From Galaxea fascicularis (taxonomy: Eukaryota; Cnidaria; Anthozoa; Scleractinia; Euphylliidae): DNA of 64,000 nt. The stretch covers positions 20,968,225-21,032,224 of the forward strand of contig OX419344.1 of assembly GCA_948470475.1 (NCBI GenBank), given 5' to 3'. The translations under genes and the position numbers were made by a program. Below the pieces are notes generated by a model. That model was not told where the DNA came from. It did not search any database and saw nothing but the letters and a program-made list of their open reading frames with translations. Numbering within the stretch: position 1 is the first letter of the stretch; the number at the start of each line of letters is the position of its first letter. Below, in pieces: positions 21,425 to 33,854 of the stretch.

Positions 21425-24400
21425 ATACACTTCACCAACGATTTCATTTCCATCTATCTACACTTCTTTTGTATGCTCGGAGAATATTTCCTCGAAAGGT
21501 AGTGAAAAGGTGGTCGATCAGTTAAGTCAAGACCGGCTTAAAGCTATACCGTAAACTAGGCGTGATTTTTTTCCTTCGCATTCAGTAAAATGTTATCCAT
21601 GTTAGTTTTTACTTCTGTTAACCTTGCCCATGTAATCTGTACCACCTGGGCCTGTGTTGGAGAGATTTGTTTATTTTCTTTGGCTTTTCTTATTTTTCTT
21701 CCGGTATTTTCTTAATAAGCTTCCCGATAAGCTTTCCTCCTATCACAAAATTTTGATGTGATTTTGTTTCGAGAGAAAATATCTCTTTCAACTGTATTGT
21801 CCGGCTGCGTCGAGTTGGTGCCCCAGAATCTTGAATTTTCGCGCTAGAGCACCAAGACTACCGGAAACCAAGGTCGCCGACATGTGCAACAAAATGCACT
21901 TGGAGGGGTTTCATTGGTGGTTTAGAAACCCAAACAGTTTTGTCAGGATTGATTCTATCCAGACGAAATAAGAACCTTGTAACATTTGGCGCGCCGTATA
22001 CACAATCCTTCCGCTTTAGTGCCTTGGAGCTAATATCTTTCTGAACCTACTTTGAAGCAATAAGATCTTTGCGGAATGCAGACTGCTTCATAGATGGATA
22101 TCGGGAAAAGGCGATACGTTTTGAAAAATGTGTCGTTGGGTACTCCTTATCTTCTAGCTTCGCGTGATCCCGAATTCCTAACCTTTTTAGTTGAACATTG
22201 TTGATGGCAGTGTAACGAACACGCACGCTGGAACATTAAGGAATCAGTGAGTCTCAAGTCTGATAGATGGCCAGGGGCTTGTACCCATGTGGCACCGACA
22301 ACGAATGTTTGCAATGGGTCAAAGAAAATAATAATAATCTGTGTTATGTGTGATATTTGTCCTATCAAATAAATATTGAGGTGATGTCTGAGAACACCAC
22401 GTCGCTCCATGTGTGTGGTTTCGTTTTGACTCGATTGCGCAAAGATATTTTCTCAGACACATAAGAAGTTAACATACCAAACACTTAAGATTGATCAAAC
22501 AGCTACGATCACGAGATACCTCAGCTCACCTAGATAGCTCTTTCCTCTTGCCGAAGGTGAAGAAGTAACTTGACGCACCAAAATCAGTTTTTAAACAGCC
22601 CTTGGTGTGTTCATAATTCTCTTGTGAAACTCTAACTCCTCAACAAAATGATCCAAAGACCGCTATTCTGACAACGCCGGTTTCGCGTAGTAGAATCTCT
22701 CGTGTTGTCAACGTCGCGTGCTCGTGGACTCTGAAAGGTTGGATGCGGGGTGTGTTGGAGGATGGGCCACGTTTTATGGCGACAGCGGTGACTTGATTGA
22801 CCTGATTGCATACGTTCAGTTAATTCTGCCATCTGGTCGATCTTGTCTATTTATCTACTACATACCAACCCATCAAGTTTGACGAGTTGTGTTTGAGGTC
22901 AACAGGGTATCGAATTCAAATGACGTAAAACAGTCACGTGACAAGGATTGGGAGTGTAAGGGTCAACAGGAATGCAATACTACTATATCACTATGTGAGA
23001 GAAAGGATATGACTCGTAAATCTTTTTTTTTTTTTGGTACATGGTATGGGATCCGATTGTTTAGTTAGCCTTGTCACCTTTCACCGCGTACTTTTTACTT
23101 CCTTAGTCATATGAATACCAATGCAACAACTTTCGTCAATAGAAGACCCTAGAAACTTCCCCGAAAAACCTCTCTGCTTGCGAGAGAGTGACACAGACTC
23201 CGGAAACTTATTGAGGGAATTGAATTGGCATATTTTGTTTGTTTATCTCTCGCTTTCCAGACGATGTGAAACCCGAGCGGAAGACGAAATGGATATCCCA
23301 GGCTCGAAAGGAAATGCAATTCTAAATTAAACCTGTTAAGTGAACCAAACCCCCTACAACACCCCCAATCCCGCCCAGTTTGATCCAGCTTTCTCGTCTA
23401 TACGATTTACCTTATTACTCCGGTTACGATCTCTATTTGAGATGCATTAAACACTTTAGCGGTAGCGTTGCCCGCCAATTGCCTTAAAGGTTTACTCTTT
23501 GCTTCATACCGATTTTCCGGCCTTTTCGATAATCATATCAATCCGTTGGTCGGAGTAACTTGCTTCAAAAACAATTAACGATCAATGACGTACTTCGAAT
23601 CCGCAACGTCAGTCCGCAATGACTGATCGTACTGCCGTTAGAGATGTCCTCGCTCTCCGTAGAACTGGTTTTCACTGACAAGTTGCAGGCATAGTAAAGC
23701 TATCAGGGATAGCTTTAGTCCTCTTCGTTTGAAACGGCTAATATCAAATATTAGTCGGTCGATGAGTATTTGTCGAGAAAGAGAAGTGTATCCGGCGTCT
23801 TTGAAAATTGTTACCCAAAACACACTGCCTCGTAAGTCTTCAGCTACACTTTACATGGCGATGATTATCTTCCTCGCCAAAACAAATTATTGTTAGCTAG
23901 GATGGAACAAAAATTGTTTTGGAGCGATTAAAAAAAACGTCTTAGAGTAATTATTCTGCGGTGGACATTTCGCAGCTGATTGCTATGTAGTTAAGACTAG
24001 GGGAGTTATATGAAGACCGAAAAATATTTCCTCATTCCTCGAAAAGGTATAATTACTACGGAAAGCTAGAAGGATAGCAGTCTGTACCCTATCAAATACA
24101 ACAGAGATCCTCAATTCGTGTTGCGATACTGTCTGCTACATTCCTGGTCTTCAAAAGAATGGAAGCAGAAAGAGAAACTACGTCACTTACCTTGTTGGAG
24201 CAGCTTGGTGAAAAGTCAAAGGCAACAGGACGCAATTATCGTGGCCTCCGGAAATTGTTCGTAAACAAGACGTTGTGTGTTTTTGAAAGTGTCGTTTATT
24301 CTGAAGAAGTCGTTCTTGAGGTCTCTTTTAGAGAAATTCGTTAATGCCGCGCTTTCTACTCTTTCAAAACGCGTCAGTTAGCGCATCAGGACAACAGAAC

Positions 24401-26717
24401 GCTGGGCGAAAAACTTTCACAACTTTGTTTCTCGTACGTGATGTGGGATTGTAGGGGGTTGGGTCGCATTGTTTGGCGACAACTTTGCTTTAGCTTTAAT
24501 ATCGAAGCGCGGCGGGAATTTGACCTTTTCATTCCTTATTAAGGAGCAAGGTTAGTAATCTTTGAAAACAAACTCTTAAATTTCTCTCGTAACAAAGATG
24601 CTGGAATCAAGGGTTTCGGTTCTGCTACGCGGAAAAAATGATTTTACGCAAATTGCCATGGGGAACAGACCGGCACTACAGCGTAATAAACAGCGCATAT
24701 GAATGCATATTATTGCTTCAGGAATTTGAGTTACCTTTGAAAGTCAAAGGATTTTACATGTGGTCTTAGAGTGCGTAACCTTGAACTTAAAAGTCAGCAC
24801 GTTAAACATCATCCCAGTCCGGTATTACCTAACGGTTTTTATTTCAGTCGTTATACCTATCGCCTTTTTCCGTGTTTCGCGCCCTCACTACGGCCAACGT
24901 TTACATGTCTTCGCGTTACGTTAGCGGATATCCTATCGAGGGCTACTTTCAGTGGCCCATATTCAGCGGTTATAAACTGACTGAAGAAGCCTGAAAAAAA
25001 AAAGAGGGAACAAGATGGAAGTACCTCAGGACTCGAAAGGTAGAATCACAACAACATAGAGAACGTACTGTCAAAACTTACAACCTCCTTGCACGACCTT
25101 AAAATTAATGACACCACCGCCGGGAAACTGAATGCGTTTGAATTGAACAGTACACAATGTTATCCGTTAAAGGAGCTGAATTTTTTTTTTCTACCAAAGG
25201 TCTGCGCACTAAAGGATGTAACGCCGAAAAGTAGTATTTGTTATTCTTTAATTGAGAAATTTCCCGGCGAAGGGAAATTGGTCAGATTGGTATAAGTGAG
25301 GATCCTCGAGAAGGCTTACTCGGTTAGTTTCTCGGTTTCGCTGCCTCCTTGCCTTCGCAAGCTTTTGTTTCAGTCTATTTTGGCCGCTTATTGAAAGCCT
25401 AAAGTTGTCATTGTCGCTAACCTTTCGCATACTTCGAGGGTGAAATGAGGGACCCATTCGGAGTTGTATAATTCCCCGTACAGCCCATTATATAGTGGGA
25501 CTAATGCGCGTCTTCCCCTTCACCCAAGGGCGAGATTTAGTCGCAGCGTCGGCCGGCACGTGATGGAATGAGCCCCATGCATAGGAGGCAACTGTTTCAT
25601 TTCTTTCTATAGGCCTAAAAATAACGTTTGTCTGTCTGAAAGTAAATCTATTGCATAATTTACTCATCAATCATAAAATTAACTGCAGTGTTGTTGCAGT
25701 TCGAGTCTCCTGATCTCTCTTGTGTAGTTGCCTTCCTACACTTTAACGTATTGGGCACCGTTTAAAGTAATGAAAGCTGGAGTCCAAAAGTATACATTGC
25801 GTGGCATTTTTAAAGCTAAAATTGTTTGTTTACATAACTGTGGCGTAATATGACCTTTAAGGAATGTTGGAAACTACAACTGAAGACACGACATGTGTGT
25901 GCCACCATGAGTTGTTTTAAGATTCAAAGACGTACGATAAATGATCTTTCAAAACATAGATAACTTGCCTGTTGTGCGTTAGGAAAATGAGGGGGGAGAG
26001 CAAAATTTTCCTCAAAATTGAACGGGTCTCGGTCAGTTTGTTAAATTGTTACGTGGACTCGTCTTGGTAGACTGCTGGCAGTTCCGTAGTAGATAGCCAA
26101 CAACGTCATGGCGAGACGTAGAAGAGGAAAACGAGAAGGGACTGGGGGAGGCTTTTCTTCCGACTCTCCCCGAGCTCCCGTCGGCTAGTTCGCCTCACGT
26201 TTCGGAGTTTTCACACTCCCGCTCAACAATCCTGAAACGGATTGCGGGCATGCGCAGTACATCTTTTCGGAGCCCTGGTGGATAAACTGCCAAGACCCTG
26301 GACTGCCAGTCTCGCCGTCTCGCCAGCTATCCAGTTTCGCTTTTGCCAACCCAGCAGAAGCTATATATGTTGCATTTCCTTCTTAGAGGTTCCTTAAATT
26401 GACTTGATTTAAGTAAATAATCAACTGAACATTGAGTTCAAAGTAAATACCCCGTAAAACCAGTTTATCTCTTCGAGTATAAGTTCTCTAGTACTGTTAA
26501 TGTTCTTAGCTCAGTACCAATCGTTAGAATGAAAAGCAATTACTACAGTATTCGTTTTCTATGAGTTTAACCGGTTAAACCTAGCAATGGCATCTAATTT
26601 CTCACGACAGTACAAGTATCTGATCCAACAAATGCAAGCATTGGGCATTCTCTTAACTGAGACCACGAACGTAAAGACAGATCAGTTAGGGGAATATGCA
26701 TGCTGATGCTGATCAAA
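21425..26717. other. Intergenic, no gene recognised
   Basis: Only short overlapping frames without domain signatures occur here. A GC-rich patch near 26100-26340 contains a brief Arg-rich frame that closes quickly. Nothing else can be supported. Confidence 0.5.
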
Positions 26718-26718
26718 G

Positions 26719-26970
26719 GAGGCAGGATGGCCGAGTGGTTTAGAGCGCTGGATTTCAATGCCGTGACCCGGGTTTAAATCCCGCTCTAGCCACTAGCTGG
26801 TGTTGTTCTGGGTAAGTGCCTGGTTCAACTCCTTGGTCATCCTTGTAAATAACCAACTGGTCTGCCTCCCGCCAGTTGGGATTCTTATCATGTTACGTTT
26901 ATTTGAATTCTTTTTTTCATGTATTTGCTCGGCCCAACTAGCCTTTGTGCTAAATAAACTGCCGAGGGTA
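26719..26970 (+). mobile_element. tRNA-derived SINE, copy 1
   Basis: The head GGATGGCCGAGTGGTTTAGA is a pol III A box of tRNA-Leu/Ser type, and GGGTTTAAATCCC is a B box. It is followed by a non-tRNA body (GCCTGGTTCAACTCCT, CCCGCCAGTTGGGATTC) shared with 47606-47878 in the opposite orientation. Two copies with the same body show a SINE family rather than a functional tRNA. Confidence 0.85.
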
Positions 26971-27146
26971 AATAACGGTATTTTATTGTTTATTTGTTTA
27001 TTTATTTATATTTGGTTTCACCAAGCCAAAAATCCCTTACGGTCACCAGCATTTATTTTTTTCTTGTGATAATCTGATCAAGCATACATCCAATCAGAGT
27101 AAACGAAAGGTGATCATAATTGACGAATAATGTTCCAGTTATTTTT

Positions 27147-27358
27147 AACCATCCGTAAGAGTGATTAGTGTTTAATTTCTCCAGTCCTTATAGTCGCACT
27201 GTTCAGTCAAACACAAAGATTGTGAGAGAAAAGGAAAAGATCAACAAATAACAAAGGTATTAATTGTTCAGCAAATTCTCCTCATCATCAACATAGAAAA
27301 TGTATGGGGGACAGTGTGGAGAATATATATGCTGATGGCATTATGGTTTAAAGGATTA
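27147..27358. repeat. Dispersed coral-type repeat, copy 4
   Basis: It shares with 17775-17990 the order GTAAGAGTGATTAGTGTTTA, AACAAATAACAAAGGT, TTCTCCTCATCATCA and ATGTATGG. It ends near a TTTAAAGGATTAA block typical of the family. Confidence 0.6.
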
Positions 27359-28684
27359 AGGACCATAAATGTTTAACGGGGAAAACAGTACGGGAAACAT
27401 GCATAATATTTAGACACTGGTGAGGTCTAAAACAACACTGATAGGAAGGGATACAAGTGTGAGGGTTTGACAGGGATTAAACGGCTGTCTTGAATTTCTT
27501 GCATTTTATTCGCCTCTGGTTTGTAAGATGATTCACACCAGCCTTGCTCCAGTCCCCTTCTCACTGACTACAGAACACATGTGGCTTTTGACTACACTTC
27601 ACTGGTATAACATACTTCCTTGGAAAGTGGATAACTACCAGGAAGACCTTTACTTTGTTAGCAGTAACTATTAAGCGTGTATTTCAATTGGAGGCTTTGT
27701 ATTTCAACAAAGGGCGTTTCAAGGAAACCGCGTAGACATCGATCCAATGCAAAAGCCGATTCGACAGGGTATATAGCCGAAAATAACAACACCTTTTGTC
27801 ATTGGATTATATAACTGTAAATAGCTGATTTTCGTGTCTGTATGGGTTTATGTCTTTTAAAGATCCTTTCCGGATTTCTCTTAAATCTCTTAATTGAAAC
27901 AGAGTTTAGTTTCCGATTGCATTTGACACAATTTAGGGTAACAATTGGTACTGGTGCAAATCCATGAAATTGTTTCCATCAAGACTAACACATGCAGTTA
28001 AGTCAAGACTCTGTGTGTTAAATACTACAACACTAATCGATAAAAATACAGCGGTAAAGGCTGTTGGTTCCGTGTTGCACTTACTTGTGCTTGTGCAAAT
28101 TTGTCACAAAATTGCATTGGATCAATGTAACGACTACACCAAACACAGTAAGTCCAGTTCACTGTGTGAAATACCGCACCGCTGAAATATAAGAATAAAG
28201 ACTATGGGATCCCTTTGGTAGTCTGCAAAGTACATTACCGTCTCTTTGATCTTTTCCACTGCAAATATGGGTGGCGTCTGGAGCACACCACAATAGCCAA
28301 CTACAACAAGACGAAACAAGAAAACTAAATTACGTGTCAACCACAGTTACTTTGCACACTTTCCACGGCTTCTTCACTGCCCACCTGGTAATGTTGGCAT
28401 TAGCCCCTGTCAAATGCTCTGAATGTACTTATGTGTACTAAAGACAGTACAAGTTATACCAATCAGGATACGGAAGCGTTTTGAACAGTTAACTAAATAG
28501 GGTCTTTTCCAAATGAGACTAATTTTAAGATGAAATCTTAACACGCTGACTGTGAAAAGGAAATGGAACAAAATTCAGAAATGGCCTCATGGCTAACCCT
28601 TTGCCCTCGTCTACGCCAAATCTCTCCAAAAGCGTGCAGAGGATGCAATTTACAGTTGACAGTATGATATGTAGAAGTACCAAA

Positions 28685-28960
28685 CAAGAATGGCTTTCGA
28701 ACACTAACCCTGGCGGGATAATCAATGTAGGCGGCGTCGCCGTCTTTCAGCTCGTAGTCCGCATCGCCATCGTTCAGTTCACACATCAAGTGACGGAAGC
28801 AGAAATTGGTGCTCAGACCTCGTCGGTCCTTGGAGCATATAGGGTAATATACATTGCACGAGGAAGTCGTTGATGTCGTTGCAATTTGGGTAAATATCAC
28901 GTGACCTGTCAGACGACGTCACGGCACAGAATAGGCAGTTGGACGCGGCTGTTGAGGTGA
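28685..28960 (-). pseudogene. Relic PAN/apple-domain exon
   Basis: On the minus strand, LTGHVIFTQIA, then STNFCFRHLMCELNDGDAD and DYPARVSVRK, line up with the PAN exon of the gene at 31592 (LKGHVILTKIV, SANFNVRNLTCELNDVD, SVRK). No signal peptide can be read and the Cys pattern is broken. It points away from the 31.6 kb gene, so the two form a head-to-head pair. Confidence 0.65.
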
Positions 28961-30654
28961 GACGCCGATACTGGAAAGGTGAAAAGCAAGCGAATACATT
29001 AATTTATATTTTGTGCTACTGTCGTGACGCAACAATCACGTAAGGATATGAACTCGTATTCATGTTTTCTCGAATACATATCACAGATTTTCATAGTCTT
29101 AGAAGCCACTTTTCTTGTGAACAAGACGCCTAAAGGCGTTTCCGTGGGATGCATTGCTCTATGAATTGTTATTTAGTGTACGATCGGTCAATCTCAACTT
29201 TTTGTGTCGCTTCTCGGTTTGGTGGAATCTGCGAATCTTATTGTCTCACTCCTGTTGAATGTTTTGTACAGCTTATAAGAACAAAGTTTACCTCATCCAT
29301 TCCGCACATGTATGAGCTAAAAGAGCAGAGATTTACTTCCTGGCGTCAACTCTTACTTCTGTAAGAGAAATCGCCCGAGGGATAAAAAGTCAAATTTGAC
29401 CCGCTGCAAAGCCAGATGTATTGGTGACGCAAAGGCAGTACGCACGCGCTTCAACCCAATGGTTGCGGGTTCAAACCTCTGAACGGGACAATGGGAGAGA
29501 GATGTCGTTTATTGTCACAAAACATCCTGCGGGAAACGGGGTACGGGAAACTTTAAAAAAAAAACATTGCAATTTGTGGATACGAAGACTCGACCGAATT
29601 TTCACCGTGGGTGCCACAGGCATCCCACGGAATAAGACAACCAAAATAAACTGTTTTTTAAAAGTTTAAAGATGGCCAGGCCTACAGGGATTGCATGTCT
29701 ACCCATTAGCTAACTGAGAAATACGTTGCACAACTGTATGTTTTGATCAGAAGCGATTTACTAAAGCATAAACGTAAAAAAAAAAAAAACAAGTGTAAAA
29801 ATCGGGCGTTTCGGTGTCGTCATGACAACGCCATTGCCAAGAGGAAGTAACAGATATGCGATGTGAATAAATGTATGTTGCGATTTGAATTTTTCAAAAC
29901 CGTTCTGATAACCTGAATAAACTATAGCAAGTTCAGTTGGTTGAGCAGCAACAAATTTCTCCTTGTTAATATCAATGGTTTATAAAACAATGGGATCACG
30001 AGAATTACGGACGTTCGCGCTAATTGTTCACGCGCATCCCTACTGCGCACGAAATCCATGTCGCAAGGTCATGCCACGTCAGCCATCGAGCGCGTGCGCT
30101 GAGGAAGAAAGCTAAGCAAGTAAAAGGATGGTAGCTGTTGCGTTCCCTTCACCTTCAGTTTACTCGCATAAATGGTTGGTGACCCCTTCTTTTCTTTCCA
30201 TTAACATATTTTTTTTACGATTATCTTCACACTGTCCAAAAATGAACAAAAGATCAATGTGGGAAATTACAAAAAATTCAAGATTTCTGTCCACGGGACA
30301 TCGAATCCTGCCATCTTGCGGCTGCAAGGTGCGTGAAGTTATCGTGTTCGCTAAATGCGAACTTGTTGTTTAGGAACCTCACCAGTTGACTAAATTCTCT
30401 TAATAGGTCCACCTAAACAATATTTGGCTGAGAACATTTCACTTCAAAGACTTAATTGCAATATTTTTGGGCTTACAGACACTGTGGCCTTATTCGCTAA
30501 CGAAGCCCGATTTTTTCAGAATTAGGGTGTTCCTCCGAGGATGTTCTCTCCAAAACGAAGTCGGTGACCCCCCATTTTTTTTCTACAGTTTATGACATAA
30601 CTAACTCATCATCTTACAGTGGTAAAAGGCTCGGAAAAATCAATATTGGAAATT

Positions 30655-30793
30655 TTTGACGCGAACGTCCTTAAGGACAAGATCACACAACTGACACAAG
30701 ATGAATTTCCTTGATATTTTAACAGTTTCCCCCCACATAAGTAGGGGCAACAAATGAGAATTGAAATTTTGATCTTAGAGTTTAAAGGATTAA
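30655..30793. repeat. Dispersed coral-type repeat, copy 5 (partial)
   Basis: The block matches 4838-5036: GATGAATTTCCTTGATA, GGGGCAACAAATGAGAATT, then AAATTTTGATCTTAG and a TTTAAAGG end. Confidence 0.5.
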
Positions 30794-31591
30794 ACCGGTA
30801 TGCATTGTTTTAGTACGTTAGTGTTCCTTATTGTGCATGCGGGAGAGCTTCCTCGCAGACAATATGGTCCACAGCACTTTTTACGTCTCGGTGAGAATTT
30901 TCTCGAGTCGATCAAACTGTCAACTAGTAGGGGTTGTTTGTGAAAGAACTACACATCAAGACCATTATTAAATTTTCCGCTATTATGACGCACAACTATA
31001 TTAAATTTCGCTGAAGGAATGAAATGAATAACACTTATACTTCGATTCGATTAAATTCGTCAGTTGGTATGACAATGGATGGTGCTGTGCGGTAATTCAA
31101 AGATGCAGATTTACTATAAATATTTGCACTTTATTTCCTTTTGATTTTTCTAGAACAAAGTGATCATATTCAGCTGACCCATTGAATTTTGAAGACACGG
31201 CACGCCAACAATTATCACTTGAAATTTAATTTAAGAGTGAATTATAATAAAGCTCAAGACATGAACCACAAAAAAATAAACAATCCAAATTTCGCCGGGA
31301 AATCTAAGGCTCAGATCGGTTTAATAGATTTCCAACCAAAACAAAACTGCTTATTATAACAAAACCGGTTGCGCTATTTAGCGTCTGTGACAAATATCTG
31401 TCAACACCACGGCATGTGATTCGTCAATAGTAATTTTCAACAGCTGTAGAGTTTCACATGACATCTTCATATCTGCATCTACATTAAAAGACGTCGGTAA
31501 AAGTCTTTAGACATCATACCTACGTTGTCAAAAAGAGAATGAATCTCATCACAGTGCATTTCTGGACATATCTCTTTTTGCCAACTCAGAA

Positions 31592-31882
31592 ATGAAGTGG
31601 GTCCTGTTTTTGGCATGGTCTCTCCTAATGGTCGCCTCGTCCCAGCAATGTAGAACCTCGTACTATGTGTCGGACCGTCGTCTTAAAGGTCACGTGATAC
31701 TTACAAAAATTGTCAAAGACCACGGTCACTGTCTCATCGTGTGCTGGGAAGAACCCCGATGTCAAAGCGCAAATTTCAACGTTCGTAACTTGACTTGTGA
31801 GTTGAATGATGTTGACAGGCACGCATATCCGCAGCGTTATACGTTCAAGAATGGCTTCACTTACAGCGATCACCGCTCTAAG
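31592..31882 (+). CDS. Type A PAN gene, exon 1 (signal peptide + PAN)
   Basis: 97 codons, ending with SDHRSK before GTCAGC. The frame stays open past this point to 31954, so a short unspliced form is possible. The phase-0 junction matches the paralogues at 36.8 and 53.4 kb. Confidence 0.8.
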
Positions 31883-32906
31883 GTCAGCGTTAGAAAAATT
31901 CAAAATGCTTCCTTGTTCTCTGTTAATGTAGGCTCTGTAAGTGCTGATTGTTAACTACCATATTCAAGAACGCAAGGTCACAATTGAGAGAGCAAGATAT
32001 TTCTTTAGTGATCGCTGATGGAGCGTTTCAGTTCGACAACTTTTTCAACTGAAATTAGAATTTTAAAATAGTACTGAAAAAGGTAAATTTGTCATGGGAG
32101 TGAGGATAGAGAGTAATGTTTGAATATGGACCTCAATATAAGTATCACTTTTTGCACCACACTCTAGTTTCCCTTCTGTTGTTTAACGGTGTGAACTTCA
32201 TTTTAGTAACCAAGAATTCATTTCATGGGTATTTTCTTAGAGTCAATCATTGATTTTCTTTTGCTAACAGGTGCTATTTCAACAGAACATGACACCTTCG
32301 TGGCTCGCCTCGAATGCTTCCTACATCACCAATCACACGAAAACCAATCAGCAGATAACGTTTCAAAAAGGCGACTCAAAGTTTGCAGCCCTTCTCAAAG
32401 TCCCATTAGTGGCAGCCTGTGTCTTGTCAAATAACACGCCGCTGACCATTAGAATTGTCGTGGCTAACGATGTCAATATTGCACAATCAACGGATACTGA
32501 TCCTTATTATGGGTTGTCCGATGGAACCAATTTCGTTGGATTCAAAACGCCTTATGAAGGTAGCTACGACAGTAAACAGCCTTGTTTTGGACTAGAAGGC
32601 TTTTCGGGGGCAAAACTAAACGTCAGCAACAAAGCAATTAAATCAAACGGCGATGAAGATGGCATCTCTTTCCCTGACAAGTTTGTTTTCACTTTCAAGT
32701 TAAATCAAGAAAAGGGCAGAAAGCCCTGGGGTAAATGTGTTATTGCGCAGGGAGAGGGATTCACCAGGGAGGTGCAGTACAGGAAACGACAACTGAAGCT
32801 CAACCGAGGCCTCACTCTTGAAGTTTATAAAACAGATGCGAAAGAAGAAGTCGGTATCAAGTACATCGAGGTCACCATTTGTTTAGACAGTTGTCCGTTG
32901 CATTGA
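31592..32906 (+). CDS. Secreted PAN/apple-domain protein with unknown C-terminal domain (type A)
   Basis: The two-exon gene encodes 308 residues. Exon 1 (31592-31882) gives a signal peptide (MKWVLFLAWSLLMVASS) and one PAN/apple domain with the cysteine ladder CLIVC, PRC, LTCELND. Exon 2 (32271-32906) starts after a CTAACAG acceptor in phase 0 and gives a ~200-residue domain with MTPSWLASNAS, VPLVAA, VVANDV, YGLSDG, FVFTFKL and GIKYIEVT. The same domain follows the PAN exon of the 53.4 kb copy, so it is a real unit, but I do not recognise its family. PAN domains bind protein or carbohydrate (established knowledge). The product is probably secreted, as no membrane helix is seen. Confidence 0.85.
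32271..32906 (+). CDS. Type A PAN gene, exon 2 (C-terminal domain)
   Basis: 212 codons including stop, phase 0. The domain carries two to three NxT/S sequons near its start and ends with EVTICLDSCPLH; the extra Cys pair at the end is not seen in the 53.4 kb copy. Confidence 0.85.
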   Translation: MLFQQNMTPSWLASNASYITNHTKTNQQITFQKGDSKFAALLKVPLVAACVLSNNTPLTIRIVVANDVNIAQSTDTDPYYGLSDGTNFVGFKTPYEGSYDSKQPCFGLEGFSGAKLNVSNKAIKSNGDEDGISFPDKFVFTFKLNQEKGRKPWGKCVIAQGEGFTREVQYRKRQLKLNRGLTLEVYKTDAKEEVGIKYIEVTICLDSCPLH

Positions 32907-33456
32907 ACCGAAAACACTGTAGCCCATCAGTCCTGGGTTAGCACATTTAAAGGCAGGCAACTTTCTTAAACTGTTTTGCGACATCTATGTACGGAAACCC
33001 CTTGGCCCCAAACCGCTCGGCGACAGAAATAACGGTCTGATCACGTGAACTCTACCCTTGTCGTGTTATTCACTTTGTTGAATCTTGTCGCGTGATCTCT
33101 TATTGAAGCTGTGAAACTTTTTTGGATAGCTGTTTAAGTCGTTGTTTGTGTCATCGTTCTGGTTTAAATTCTCTACAATCATTTTAATTTCTAACCTCAC
33201 TCGCAGTAAATATTCTTAAGTATTTTTAGGATCGCTCACAAACCTGTCGTGTTTAGTCAAAATGTGATATATGCTTTTGCGTTCGTATTGGGTATAATCA
33301 ATAATCAACTTGCCACCTGTAACTGCATTTAGATGTCACTTTAATTACTGACGCAAAAAGTATTTGTCTATAGTCTATGGAAAACTTTTAAATAATGTTC
33401 ATTTGCTCTATTAAAGCACAGAATGACATTCAAGTAAAACTGAAATATTTTTCTTA

Positions 33457-33854
33457 GGCCCGGTTGAGACGACGTACTTTTGATGAGCCGAACTAAACTC
33501 GAATTTGGACTGACCCAAATTAACAAAAGCCACGCCTGTTGATTCAGACGTCGAACTTAATTAGCCGTTCCACAGCCGTTCCTAATACAGGTTCAGGGAA
33601 ATAATCAAAATTGTCAGTGGTTTTCAAAATATATGCCTAATAATAATTTATGTATTAAGTACGGCACATAAAAAGTTCGGCTGAATCTGAAAGCCGTTCC
33701 AAAGTCGAAATTCCCGACCAAGCAGGGCGGAAGAACAGCTGAGCGTTCCAAATTAAAATAGCCGTTCCTAATTGATTCAGACGCCGAACTTATCATGTAC
33801 TTAATTCTATGAATTAGGTTCGGCTCATGAAAAGTACGGCTTCTGAATCGGGCC
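33457..33854. mobile_element. Harbinger-like MITE with TTA target duplication
   Basis: The 398-bp element starts GGCCCGGTTGAGACGACGTA and ends with the inverted counterpart (TACGGCTTCTGAATCGGGCC). TTA lies directly outside both ends. A 3-bp TWA duplication and GGCC-type ends fit PIF/Harbinger non-autonomous elements (inference). Sub-terminal GAGCCGAAC is also inverted. Confidence 0.75.

Noticed and set aside
26100..26340. A GC-rich Arg-rich frame (MARRRRGKREG...)
   Set aside because: It stops after fewer than 30 codons with no splice donor of quality; probably a repeat.
26719..26800. A tRNA-Leu/Ser gene
   Set aside because: A and B boxes are present, but the body following the head is shared with 47606-47878, so it is a SINE.
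29420..29480. A second tRNA-like element (GCGGGTTCAAACC)
   Set aside because: Only a B-box-like string is seen, with no convincing A box and no second copy in the window.
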